Shown here in pieces: positions 52,243 to 60,543 of a stretch of 64,000 bases of DNA. The stretch's first letter is position 1. Each line of letters begins with the position of its first letter. Source of the DNA: Streptomyces sedi (lineage in GTDB: Bacteria > Actinomycetota > Actinomycetes > Streptomycetales > Streptomycetaceae); assembly GCF_006335015.1 (NCBI RefSeq), contig NZ_VDGT01000002.1, forward strand, positions 62,001 to 126,000, in the 5' to 3' direction. A model generated the notes under the pieces. It saw only the letters and a program-made list of their open reading frames with translations, searched no databases and was not told the DNA's origin. Position numbers and translations under genes: made by a program.

Positions 52243-52671
52243 ATGCACCAGCCGAACGAGCGCAGCGCGAACGTCCTGATCGACTCCCCCTCCCTGACGG
52301 TCTTCCAGATCCTGCTGGAGCCGCGCCGGCTGGCCGAGTGGAACCCCGCGTTCCTCTCGGTGAGCGGCCCGCCCGAGGCCCGCGTCGGGACGCACTACCC
52401 GATCCGGGCCAGAGGCGGACTCTCCGGCCACTGGGAGTACCACCGGATCGAGGAGTCCCGCGTCGAGGGCTACTGGGAGGTCCCGGGACTGGTCGAGCAC
52501 AACACCTGGGAGCTGAGTCCGCACGGCGACGGCACCCGGGTGCGCCACTCCTTCGCCCACCAGGGTGCGCTGGCCGCGCTGCTGCGCCCCGCGTTCGCGA
52601 ACGTCGCGGACCTCAGGCTGGGACGGCTCGCCGAGCGGGCGCAGGAGCGGAGGCCGGTCGATGTCGCCTGA
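52243..52671 (+). CDS. SRPBCC-fold (polyketide cyclase/START-like) protein
   Basis: Protein of 142 residues with the SRPBCC hydrophobic-pocket pattern. It opens SANVLIDSPSLTVFQILLEP, then RLAEWNPAFLSVSGPPE, which is the usual opening helix of polyketide cyclases and Coq10/START-like proteins. WELSPHGDGTRVRHSFAHQG forms a core strand pair, followed by the long C-terminal helix LRPAFANVADLRLGRLAERA. Two bases separate it from the reductase stop. In this setting it could bind or cyclise a reactive beta-keto acyl intermediate. No catalytic residue is diagnostic. Confidence 0.8.
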   Translation: MHQPNERSANVLIDSPSLTVFQILLEPRRLAEWNPAFLSVSGPPEARVGTHYPIRARGGLSGHWEYHRIEESRVEGYWEVPGLVEHNTWELSPHGDGTRVRHSFAHQGALAALLRPAFANVADLRLGRLAERAQERRPVDVA

Positions 52672-52828
52672 GTTGGCGGCCGTGGCGGAGCGGCCCGGCA
52701 CACGCCCCCAGCCCGAGATGCCCGTCCGACTCACCGAGGAGAACGCCTGTTGGAGCGGGCCCGCCTCCCTCTTCCAGGCCCGCGAGCAGCAGCCCGCGGA
52801 ACCCCACATCGTGCGGGGCGTCGACTGA
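52661..52828 (+). CDS. Possible 55-residue peptide overlapping the SRPBCC gene
   Basis: Short frame whose ATG (52661) overlaps the 3' end of the SRPBCC gene, with GCGGAGG seven bases upstream. The peptide starts MSPELAAVAERPGTRPQPEM and includes LTEENACWSGPASLFQAREQ; it has no membrane helix. Its coupling and ribosome site favour translation, but no family is recognised and chance is possible. Confidence 0.42.
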   Translation: MSPELAAVAERPGTRPQPEMPVRLTEENACWSGPASLFQAREQQPAEPHIVRGVD

Positions 52829-53031
52829 GACCGCCCCCGTACCCCAGCCGGCGGTGGGACCGGAACGGACACCGAACCGCTCCCGGGAACGACCCGGTCC
52901 CACCGCCACCCCCGCCCCGCTGAACGTTCCGCGCCGCCCGCACCGCCCGCGCCACGCACCGCCCGCACTGCCCGCACCACCGCACCGTCTCGCGCACGTA
53001 CTGCCCGACCCGACGACCTGGGGAGGCTTCC

Positions 53032-54042
53032 ATGCCCAGCAGTACCGTCCCGCGCGCGCCCCTGGGCGCGCCCCACGCCCGGGTGCTCGGGGTCGGCGGC
53101 TACCGCCCGACCCGCGTGGTGCCCAACGACGAGATCGTCCACCGCATCGACTCCAGCGACCAGTGGATCCGCGAACGCTCCGGCATCGCCGAGCGCCGCT
53201 GGGCGGGACCCGAGGAGACCGTGGCCGCCATGGGCGCCATCGCCGGCGCCAAGGCGCTGGCCCAGTCCGGCGTCACCGCCGAACGCGTCGGCGCCGTCGT
53301 CGTCGCCACCTCCACCCACTTCGCCCAACTGCCCGCCGTGGCCACCGACATCGCCGAACGGGTGGGCGCCAGGGGCGCCGCCGCGTTCGACCTCTCCGCC
53401 GCCTGCGCCGGCTTCACCCACGGCCTCGCCCTCGCCTCCGACATGGTGCGGGGCGGCAGCGCCGAGCACGTGCTGCTCGTCGGCTCCGAGCGGATGTCCG
53501 ACCTGATCGACCACGACGACCGCGCCACCGCGTTCCTCTTCGGCGACGGCGCCGGCGCCGTCGTGGTCGGCCCCTCGCCGACGCCCGGCATCGGCCCCGT
53601 CGTCTGGGGCGCCGACGGCTCGCAGCGCTCGGCCATCGAACAGACCGCGTCCTGGCTGGAGTTGCGCGAGGACCCCGGGCGTTCCTTCCCGGCGCTGACG
53701 ATGCGCGGCCAGCAGGTCTTCCGCTGGGCCGTCTACGAGATGGCCAAGGCCGCACGCGACGCGCTGGACGTCGCCGGTGTCACCGCCGACCAGCTGGACG
53801 CGTTCGTGCCCCACCAGGCCAACCTGCGGATCGTCGAGGCGCTGGCCAAGGCCATCGGCCTCCCCGAGAACGTGCCGATCGCCCGCGACGTCGTGGACTC
53901 CGGCAACACCTCGGCCGCCTCCGTCCCGCTCGCCATCGAACGACTGCTCTCCGGCGGCGAGGCGCCCAGCGGCGGCCTCGCCCTCACCATCGGCTTCGGC
54001 GCCGGCCTCTCGCACGCCGCCCAGGTCCTCACGCTGCCCTGA
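53032..54042 (+). CDS. FabH-like 3-oxoacyl-ACP synthase III
   Basis: Ketosynthase III of 336 residues. The catalytic triad is complete: Cys in FDLSAACAGFTHGLALASDM (about 125), His in DAFVPHQANLRIVEALAKAI (about 265) and Asn in VDSGNTSAASVPLAIERLL (about 295). DQWIRERSGIAERRW is the usual early motif. It would start chain building by condensing an acyl-CoA starter with malonyl-ACP, or couple an acyl group to another acceptor. GGGGAGG precedes the ATG. ACP and FabF-type genes follow, so the cluster has its own initiation and elongation enzymes. The stop codon lies in a 10-bp tandem repeat. Confidence 0.92.
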   Translation: MPSSTVPRAPLGAPHARVLGVGGYRPTRVVPNDEIVHRIDSSDQWIRERSGIAERRWAGPEETVAAMGAIAGAKALAQSGVTAERVGAVVVATSTHFAQLPAVATDIAERVGARGAAAFDLSAACAGFTHGLALASDMVRGGSAEHVLLVGSERMSDLIDHDDRATAFLFGDGAGAVVVGPSPTPGIGPVVWGADGSQRSAIEQTASWLELREDPGRSFPALTMRGQQVFRWAVYEMAKAARDALDVAGVTADQLDAFVPHQANLRIVEALAKAIGLPENVPIARDVVDSGNTSAASVPLAIERLLSGGEAPSGGLALTIGFGAGLSHAAQVLTLP

Positions 54043-54071
54043 CCAGCCCTGACCAGCCCTGACCAGCCCTG
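54039..54071. repeat. 10-bp tandem repeat (CTGACCAGCC) containing the FabH stop codon
   Basis: CTGACCAGCC repeats from 54039, giving TGA at 54040 (stop codon), 54050 and 54060, one in each reading frame. Degenerate copies (CCGACCAGCA, CCGACCAGCC) follow to about 54102. Confidence 0.85.
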
Positions 54072-54172
54072 CCCCGCACCGACCAGCACCGACCAGCCCT
54101 GATCCGCACCGCACCGCCTCCCGCACGGCGCACCGTTCGCACGACCCGAACCTCACCCAAGGAGAGAAAGCC

Positions 54173-54430
54173 ATGACCACGATCACCACCCAGCAGGCCC
54201 TCGTCATCACCGGCATCTCGGAGATCCTCCAGGAGGTCGCCGGCACGCCCGCCGAGGACGTCACGCCGGAGGCCAGCTTCGCCGAGGACCTGGACATCGA
54301 CTCGCTGACCATGGTCGAGGTCGTGGTGGCCGCCGAGGAGCGCTTCTCGATCGCCATCCCGGACTCGGAGGTCAAGGACCTGGTGACGGTCGCCGACGTC
54401 GTCGAGTTCGTCCGCCGGGTCACCGGCTGA
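54173..54430 (+). CDS. Acyl carrier protein
   Basis: Carrier protein of 85 residues with the phosphopantetheine site Ser in SFAEDLDIDSLTMVEVVVAA (motif DIDSL, about residue 44). The flanking acidic helix II and the ending VADVVEFVRRVTG are typical of fatty-acid and type II polyketide ACPs. AAGGAGA precedes the ATG. It lies between the two ketosynthase genes, so it is the dedicated carrier for the acyl chain of this cluster. Confidence 0.94.
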   Translation: MTTITTQQALVITGISEILQEVAGTPAEDVTPEASFAEDLDIDSLTMVEVVVAAEERFSIAIPDSEVKDLVTVADVVEFVRRVTG

Positions 54431-54465
54431 CGGCGGCCGAACCCCATCACGAGGAGGTGAACCCC

Positions 54466-55707
54466 TTGTCCACCACGCGACGCCGGGTCCTGGTCACCGG
54501 GCTCGGCACCGTCAACCCGCTCGGCGGCGACGCCCCGACCACCTGGTCGGCGCTGCTCGACGGCACCTCGGGCGCCGCGCCCCTCACCGAGGAGTGGGCC
54601 GAGTCCGCCGCGGTGCGCTTCGCCTGCCGCGCCGCCCGCGAGCCGGGCCCCGAGCTGGGCACCGCGCTCAGCCGCAGGACCGACCGCTCCACCCAGTTCG
54701 CGCTGCTGGCCGCCCGCGAGGCGTGGCGGGACGCCGGCGGCCCCGAGCCGGACGCGCGCCGGCTGGGCGTGGTGCTGGCCTCCGGGCTCGGCGGCGTGAC
54801 CTCGCTGCTGGAGCAGCACGACACGTTGAACCGCTCGGGACCGCGCCGGGTATCCCCGCACACCGTGCCGATGTTCATGCCGAACGGGCCGGCTGCCCAG
54901 GTGGCGCTCGAACTGGGAGCGCGCGCCGGTGTGCACGCCTCCGCCTCGGCGTGCGCCTCCGGCGCGGAGTCGATCGGCCACGCCGTGGAGATGATCAGGT
55001 CCGGACGGGCCGACGTGGTGGTGGCCGGCGGCGCCGAGGCGCCGATCCACCCGGTGCTCTTCGCCGCGTTCGCCAACATGCGCGCCCTGTCCAAGCGCAA
55101 CGACGCCCACGAGACGGCGTCCCGCCCCTACGACCGCGACCGCGACGGCTTCGTGATGGGGGAGGGGGCGGGCGTGCTGGTCCTGGAGTCGGCGGAGCAC
55201 GCGGCGGCCCGCGGCGCCGAGGGCTACTGCGAGGTGGCCGGGGTCGGCATGACCTCCGACGCCCACCACATCGCCCAACCCGAACCGGAGGGCCGCGACG
55301 TGGCCCGCGCGATCCGGGCGGCGCTGCGCGACGCCGACGCTGCCCCGGCCGACGTCTCCCACGTCAACGCCCACGCCACCTCGACCCCCGCCGGCGACCT
55401 CGTCGAACTGGCGGCGCTGCGCGCGGAGTTCGGCCCGGCGGCGGAACGCCTGGCCATCTCGGCGACCAAGTCCATGACCGGTCATCTGCTCGGCGCGACC
55501 GGCGCCGTCGAGTCGGTCGCCACCGTGCTGGCCCTGCGCGACCGGCTGGCCCCGCCCACCATCAACATCGAGAACCTCGACCCCCGCGTCGACCTGGACA
55601 TCGTCCGCGCCAAGCCGCGCGAACTGCCGCTGGGCGCCACCGTGGCGCTCAACAACTCCTTCGGCTTCGGCGGCCACAACATCAGCCTGGCCTTCCGGGC
55701 CGTGTGA
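54466..55707 (+). CDS. FabF-like 3-oxoacyl-ACP synthase II
   Basis: Elongating ketosynthase of 413 residues. The Cys-His-His-Lys set is intact: SASACASGAESIGHAVEMIR with the nucleophile, VNAHATSTPAGDLVELAALR, and ATKSMTGHLLGATGAVESVA. The ending ALNNSFGFGGHNISLAFR is standard. The TTG at 54466 is taken as the start, because GAGGAGG lies nine bases upstream. The GTG at 54457 overlaps that ribosome site and is not used. It would extend the ACP-bound chain made by the FabH partner. No chain-length factor is present, so this is a fatty-acid-like rather than an aromatic polyketide system. Confidence 0.93.
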   Translation: MSTTRRRVLVTGLGTVNPLGGDAPTTWSALLDGTSGAAPLTEEWAESAAVRFACRAAREPGPELGTALSRRTDRSTQFALLAAREAWRDAGGPEPDARRLGVVLASGLGGVTSLLEQHDTLNRSGPRRVSPHTVPMFMPNGPAAQVALELGARAGVHASASACASGAESIGHAVEMIRSGRADVVVAGGAEAPIHPVLFAAFANMRALSKRNDAHETASRPYDRDRDGFVMGEGAGVLVLESAEHAAARGAEGYCEVAGVGMTSDAHHIAQPEPEGRDVARAIRAALRDADAAPADVSHVNAHATSTPAGDLVELAALRAEFGPAAERLAISATKSMTGHLLGATGAVESVATVLALRDRLAPPTINIENLDPRVDLDIVRAKPRELPLGATVALNNSFGFGGHNISLAFRAV

Positions 55708-56097
55708 CCCTTGCCCCTCCCGATCCGACAGTCCCCACCACCCCGACGGCTCCCACGACACCCGCCGCCCCGTCCGCTACCCAGCGGACCGGGGCGGCAG
55801 GCCTGTTCGGCGGAGAATGACAGCTTGTTGCCCGCGCGCCCGTTCCGTCACCTGCCGTCCACACGCCGGGCCTATTCTTGACGCCCCATCAGGTGAAGAT
55901 GGGGGTGCTCAACGTGGTCAGAGTTCGGTAGACATCGACCTCACGCAGGGAGTCATCGTGACCGGATCGCCCTTGCATCTCTCCGCGGTTCAGCACCGCG
56001 CCGCGGCCCGCCGCCAGACCTCGGCCCGGACGCGTCCCGGCCCGCCGCCCTCGTTATCCGACGGGGGGCGAGCCGACCGGGGGAAGGGTGCTCCCGG
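55708..56097. other. Intergenic region after the lipid cluster
   Basis: This 390-base gap begins with the cluster terminator. It then contains a perfect 7-bp dyad CCCCATC-7-GATGGGG (55884-55904) just after a TTGACG (55878), perhaps part of a promoter for the next gene. No gene is supported in it. Confidence 0.5.
55764..55798 (+). terminator. Terminator at the end of the ribB-lipid cluster
   Basis: Stem GCCGCCCCGTCCGC / GCGGACCGGGGCGGC with one bulged base and a six-base loop, 57 bases after the FabF-type stop codon. Confidence 0.75.
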
Positions 56098-57084
56098 ATG
56101 CGAGTGATCGAGATCTCCGTGCTCCGCGCCCGCGCCTCCCGGGCTCACTGGGGGCTGCTCTCGGTCTACGAGGGGGAGGAGTCCCCCGCCGAGCCCGCCT
56201 TACCCGCCGTCCCCGCTCCCACTGCCCCCGCCACCGACCCAGCCCCAGACGCAGCACCAGGCCCAGCCCCAGACGCGGAACCAGGCCCGGGCCCCGACCC
56301 CGTTCCGAAGCCGCCGCCCCCCGACGCCGGCGCCGACGGGCCGGGCTTCGCCACCGGCCGCACGTTGCGCAGCCGCTGCCCCGTCGTTCCCCACCAGGCC
56401 TGCCCGGCCGACGTGTTGGGCCGCCGCTACCCCGTCGTGCGCGGCCTGCTGCGGCGCGCGGCGTCCGAGCGGATGCCGGCCGGCCACTGGTATGTGATGG
56501 CCGACGGCGACACCGCGCTCGACCCGGTGCGCGAGCATCTGGCCTCAGCCCTCAGCAACCTCTCCGACCACGGCGCCGTGCTGCGCGCGATGGCCGGGCG
56601 CGGGCTGCTGAGCACCGTCTACTCGGGACGCTGCGCCCATGTCCAGTCCGACGGCGGCTCGCACGACAACTCCTATGACCGACTCCTCGCCGCCGTCGAC
56701 CAGTTGGCCAGCCACGGCCTCCAGGCGCCGGCCATTGCCCGCTGCCTGGAGTGCGCCGGCTTCACCCAGGCGCCTGGACGCGCGGACAGCATCAGCCTGC
56801 CCAGCGTGCGGCGGATGCTCCGCGAGGACCTGCGCCCGATCCAACGCAGCCGCCCCGGCCCCAAGCCGCGCTCCAGCGACGAACTGCCGCCGGACGAATG
56901 GTGGTTGTCCGACCTCGCGGCGGAGCTGGAGATGCCGGCGGTCACGCTCTACGCGTGGATCAGGCGCGGCTGGATCAGCCACGCCCGCAAGGAGCCGGCG
57001 CCACCGCACCGCTGGATACTCCGCGTCGACCCCGACGAACTCCACGCCCTCCGCGCCCGCCGCTCCAGCACCGGCGGTCCCTGA
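56098..57084 (+). CDS. Unknown protein with recombinase-like C-terminal helix-turn-helix
   Basis: Protein of 328 residues of unknown function. After a short conserved start (ISVLRARASRAHWGLLSVYE) comes a Pro/Ala/Asp low-complexity spacer at about 35-80. The middle (about 85-190) has CPVVPHQACPADVLGRRYPV, suggestive of a metal-binding or catalytic region, then a helical part. The C-terminal 130 residues (IARCLECAGF, SISLPSVRRMLREDLRPIQR, LAAELEMPAVTLYAWIRRGW, HRWILRVDPDELHALRARRS) resemble the DNA-binding end of some recombinase-like proteins. A regulator or a relic of a mobile element are both possible. It is not obviously tied to the lipid cluster. Confidence 0.7.
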   Translation: MRVIEISVLRARASRAHWGLLSVYEGEESPAEPALPAVPAPTAPATDPAPDAAPGPAPDAEPGPGPDPVPKPPPPDAGADGPGFATGRTLRSRCPVVPHQACPADVLGRRYPVVRGLLRRAASERMPAGHWYVMADGDTALDPVREHLASALSNLSDHGAVLRAMAGRGLLSTVYSGRCAHVQSDGGSHDNSYDRLLAAVDQLASHGLQAPAIARCLECAGFTQAPGRADSISLPSVRRMLREDLRPIQRSRPGPKPRSSDELPPDEWWLSDLAAELEMPAVTLYAWIRRGWISHARKEPAPPHRWILRVDPDELHALRARRSSTGGP

Positions 57085-57089
57085 AGGAC

Positions 57090-57131
57090 GGCCGTCCTCC
57101 CCGCGGCGCGCGGACCCCGGGGAGGACGGCC
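57090..57131. terminator. Bidirectional terminator
   Basis: 13-bp arms GGCCGTCCTCCCC (57090-57102) and GGGGAGGACGGCC (57119-57131) between two convergent stop codons. Confidence 0.8.
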
Positions 57132-57138
57132 GGTCGTG

Positions 57139-57609
57139 TCACAGCGGCCCCAGCACCTCCCCGGGGTCCGCGTCCAGCGCCAACGATTCGAGCACCGTGA
57201 GCAGTTGGCGTTCCTCGTAGGCGAAGTGGCTCTCCATGATCGCCGCGATCCCCTCCAGGTGGTGATCCAACTCGGCCGGCGACGCCGCCGCGTCCACGGC
57301 CTGCCGCAGGCCGTGGAGGAGGTAGTCGATCATCGAGTGGTCCTGCTCCAGCCGCCGCAGCGTCTCGCCCAACTCCGGGTGAGCCGCGGCGATGGCGGGG
57401 AACAGGGTGCGGTCCTCGCCCCGGTGGTGCCGCGTCAGCGCGGTGCAGAAGCCCCGGCAGAACAGCAGCAGTTCGCGCGTGGCCGGCTCGGCGGCCCCGC
57501 CGTCCTCCAGCGCTTCGCGCGTGACGCGCAGCGCGGCCCGGAGTCGGGTGTGGACCTCGCGCAACTCTCGGCTCCAGGCGACCAGCCTGGTCTTCTCGCC
57601 CTCAGCCAT
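57139..57609 (-). CDS. Hemerythrin-domain protein
   Basis: Four-helix hemerythrin-like protein of 156 residues. The metal-ligand pattern is visible: RELREVHTRLRAALR (first His), LTRHHRGEDRTLFPAIAAAH (His-His-x3-Asp-x3-Phe signature), RRLEQDHSMIDYLLHGL, and AIMESHFAYEERQLLTVLES with His and Glu. It would bind a di-iron centre and oxygen or nitric oxide. In actinobacteria such proteins are linked to oxidative or nitrosative stress, but their role is unsettled. A second hemerythrin-type gene lies 2.9 kb away, on the other side of an AfsR-like regulator. Confidence 0.88.
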   Translation of the reverse strand: MAEGEKTRLVAWSRELREVHTRLRAALRVTREALEDGGAAEPATRELLLFCRGFCTALTRHHRGEDRTLFPAIAAAHPELGETLRRLEQDHSMIDYLLHGLRQAVDAAASPAELDHHLEGIAAIMESHFAYEERQLLTVLESLALDADPGEVLGPL

Positions 57610-57755
57610 GTGAGGGCGAAGGGAACGACGTGTTCATCGTCATGCTCCTTCGTGATCCGGCGCCTCCATGCCTGACACGAACTGCCACCGGCACGCGACG
57701 CTGGTGTCAGTGTAGGGAGGGGGAGTGCGGCCGGGCGACCTCGGCGGCCGGTCCG

Positions 57756-60458
57756 TCAGCCGGCGCTCCCCGGCGAGGTCAGGACGGCGATGGCGTCGTC
57801 GAGCGTCGGCGGCGCCGCGGGAGGAGCGCCCTCGTACCAGCCCCGCGGCACGGTCGACTCAAGAAAGGTGCCGGCCGGGCGGATGTCGCTGTGCGCCTGC
57901 CGGAAGTGGACGACGTCGCGGAGCAGCGCGGCGCCGGCCGCGTCACCGGCCGCCTCCAGGGCCAGGGCACCGTTGTGCAGCACGGCCAGCTGGTTGCTCA
58001 GGTCGCCCTCGTCGAGGAAGCGCCGCAGCGAGGACCGCAGCAGGGGCAGCGCTTCGCCGTCCCCCGCCTCGACCAGGGTCTGGGCCAGCATCAGCTCGCT
58101 GAGCGCGGCCGTCCACACCCGCCCGGCGGCGTCGGCGAGCCGCACGGCGGCCCGCAGCCGGTCCCGGCCCTCGGCGATCCGGCCGGACATGATGAGCGCC
58201 GCGCCCCACGCCATCGCGGTGGCCGGGACCAGCCAGGTGGTCTCCGTCTCGGTGGCGATGGCGTGCGCCTCGGTCGACGCGCTCAGCGCGGTCGCCGGGT
58301 CGCCCCCCGGCAGCTGGACCAGGGCCTGGTAGTAGCGGATCTCGGCGAGCAGGCCGCGGTACGCCGGTTCCGAACCCACCGCCAGGCCCGCCTCGGACAG
58401 CATCCGCCGTGCCGTGGTGACGTCGCCGGTGAAGTAGAACAGGCCGGCCGACGAGGTTCTGGCCCGCACGACGTCGCCGAGCGAGGCGTCCGGCGCGGCG
58501 GCCAGGGCGGCGGTCAGCACCCGGTTGCCCTCGGCGAGCAGGCCGCTGCGGATCCAGAACCACATCAGCCGCGCGGCCGTCCGCAACGCCTCGACCGGGG
58601 CGTGTGCCAGGTCGTGCGCGAGCCCCGCGCGCAGGTTCGGCAACTCCCGGCGCAGCGCCGCCATCGTGGCCCCTGACCGCACGCCCCGCAGATCGCCCTC
58701 GGCCCGGGCGACCAGCTCGCGGACCCAGACCGCGTGGGCGGCCCGGGTCGCCGCCGGGTCCCCGTCCACGGAACGGCAGTACGCCCGGATCGTCTCCAGC
58801 ATCCAGTACCGCGCCGTGCTGCCGCCGGTCTCGGCGGTGACCACGGACTGGTCGACCAGCGAGACGAGCACGTCGAGCCCGGCGGCGGAGGCCGCGGCCT
58901 CCAGGGGCAGTCCTCCCTCGTACGGCCAGAGCCGCACCGCGAGGGCACGCTCCTCCTCGGAGAGCAGAGCGAAGCTCCAGGCGACGGCCTCCTGCAACGT
59001 CGCGTGCGGGTTCATCGTGCTGTGCGGGACCCGGCCCAGCACGGTGAACCGGTCGTCCAACTGCTCGATCAGCCCCCGTATGCCGAAGGTCCGCACCCGC
59101 GCCGCCGCCAACTCCAGGGCCAGCGGCAGCCGGTCCAGCGCCTCGGCGAGGCGGCGCAGGTCCCGGCGGTCGGCATCCCGCGCGACCCAGCCGGGCCGGC
59201 TCGCGCGGACGCGATCGGTCAGGAGCGCCACCGCGTCGTCGGCGGTCAGCGGCCCGAGCGGCAGACTGTGCTCGCCGTCGACGCCGAGCGGGCTGCGGCT
59301 GGTGGCCACCACGCGCAGCGCGGGAACCCGGTCGAGCAGGTCGACGACGAGCCGGGCCACCTCGTCGACGAGGTGCTCGCAGTTGTCGAGCACCAAGGGC
59401 CCCCCGTGCAGGCGCAGCCGCCTGACGAGCGCCTCGTGCGGGTCCCCTGCGAACCCGGTGACGCCGGCCGCCGCGGCGACCTCCGAGACCAGGTGGGCGG
59501 GGTCGGCCACGTCGGCGAGCCGGACGACGGCGTCCCGCCCGGCCCACTCCACGGCCAGCCGGGTCTTGCCCGACCCGGCGGGACCGACGACGGTGACGAG
59601 CCGGTGCGTGGCGACGAGGCGGTTCAGCAGCGCCAGATCGGCGTCGCGGCCGACGAACGACGACAGCGGCCGATCACCGGGCGCCGCGTCCGCGACAGCG
59701 GTGGCCGCCAGGGCCGGGTCCTGCGACAGGATGCGGTCCTCGATCCTCCGCAGCCCCGGCCCCGGGTCGACCCCCAGCTCCTCCGCCAGCAGGGTCCTGA
59801 CCCGGCGCACCGCGTTCAGGGCGTCGGCCTGGCGCCCCGAGCGGTAGAGCGCCAACGCCAGCAACTGCCAACGGCGTTCGCGGTACGGTGCCGCGTGCAC
59901 CAGCAGTTCGAGCACGGCCACCGCGCCGGCGTGGTCGCCGGTGGCCAGCAGCGCCGCCGCGCCCTCCTCCTGGGCGCTGTCCCGCTGTTCCACCAGGGCG
60001 GCACGGATCGCGGTCGTCGACTCGTCGTCGGCCAGGTCCTCGTAGGGCGTCCCGCGCCACAGCCGCAGCGCCGCGTCGAAGGCCTCGTGCGCGTCGGCGT
60101 GGCGGTTGCCGGCCACCAGCGCGCGGGCGCGGACGAGGTGGCCGCGGAACCGTTCGACGTCGGTGTCGGCGGCGAGGAGCTGGTAGCCGCCGGCGGAGCG
60201 CTGCAACGTCGTGCCGGGCAGCGCCCGGCGGAGCCGGGAGACGTACACCTGGAGGGTGCCCGTCGGGTTGCGCGGCCAGCGGTCGCCCCACAGCCCCTCG
60301 GCCAGGCTGTCCTCCGAGACCGGCCGCCCCTCAGCGGCGATCAGGATCCCCAGCAGCCTGCGGGGCAGCCGACCCCCGACGTGGACGGGCTGATCGCCCC
60401 CACGCACCTCGAACGGACCCAGCACCGCGAACGTCAGCACCGCACCATGTAAGCCCAT
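57756..60458 (-). CDS. AfsR/SARP-type BTAD-NB-ARC transcriptional regulator
   Basis: Large regulator of 900 residues. Residues about 8-95 are an OmpR-type winged helix (VLGPFEVRGGDQPVHVGGRL), and 95-250 the bacterial transcriptional activation domain. An NB-ARC/AAA-type ATPase follows at about 270-520, with P-loop VVGPAGSGKTRLAVEW, Walker B VLDNCEHLVDEVARLVVDLL and ATSRSPLGVDGEHSLPL. A TPR-like C-terminus ends it. Such proteins switch on secondary-metabolite or developmental genes. If translation starts at the ATG at 60458, codon 3 is TTA, which would make the gene dependent on the bldA tRNA. A GTG at 60440 would avoid it. It diverges from a hemerythrin gene. Confidence 0.9.
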   Translation of the reverse strand: MGLHGAVLTFAVLGPFEVRGGDQPVHVGGRLPRRLLGILIAAEGRPVSEDSLAEGLWGDRWPRNPTGTLQVYVSRLRRALPGTTLQRSAGGYQLLAADTDVERFRGHLVRARALVAGNRHADAHEAFDAALRLWRGTPYEDLADDESTTAIRAALVEQRDSAQEEGAAALLATGDHAGAVAVLELLVHAAPYRERRWQLLALALYRSGRQADALNAVRRVRTLLAEELGVDPGPGLRRIEDRILSQDPALAATAVADAAPGDRPLSSFVGRDADLALLNRLVATHRLVTVVGPAGSGKTRLAVEWAGRDAVVRLADVADPAHLVSEVAAAAGVTGFAGDPHEALVRRLRLHGGPLVLDNCEHLVDEVARLVVDLLDRVPALRVVATSRSPLGVDGEHSLPLGPLTADDAVALLTDRVRASRPGWVARDADRRDLRRLAEALDRLPLALELAAARVRTFGIRGLIEQLDDRFTVLGRVPHSTMNPHATLQEAVAWSFALLSEEERALAVRLWPYEGGLPLEAAASAAGLDVLVSLVDQSVVTAETGGSTARYWMLETIRAYCRSVDGDPAATRAAHAVWVRELVARAEGDLRGVRSGATMAALRRELPNLRAGLAHDLAHAPVEALRTAARLMWFWIRSGLLAEGNRVLTAALAAAPDASLGDVVRARTSSAGLFYFTGDVTTARRMLSEAGLAVGSEPAYRGLLAEIRYYQALVQLPGGDPATALSASTEAHAIATETETTWLVPATAMAWGAALIMSGRIAEGRDRLRAAVRLADAAGRVWTAALSELMLAQTLVEAGDGEALPLLRSSLRRFLDEGDLSNQLAVLHNGALALEAAGDAAGAALLRDVVHFRQAHSDIRPAGTFLESTVPRGWYEGAPPAAPPTLDDAIAVLTSPGSAG

Positions 60459-60543
60459 GTCAACGACTGCGGCAAAGCCGGTGGCCGCCGCGCCGGTTCC
60501 GCGTTGTAGGCGGATTGAAAGGTACCGCCTCGAAGCTGCTCCC

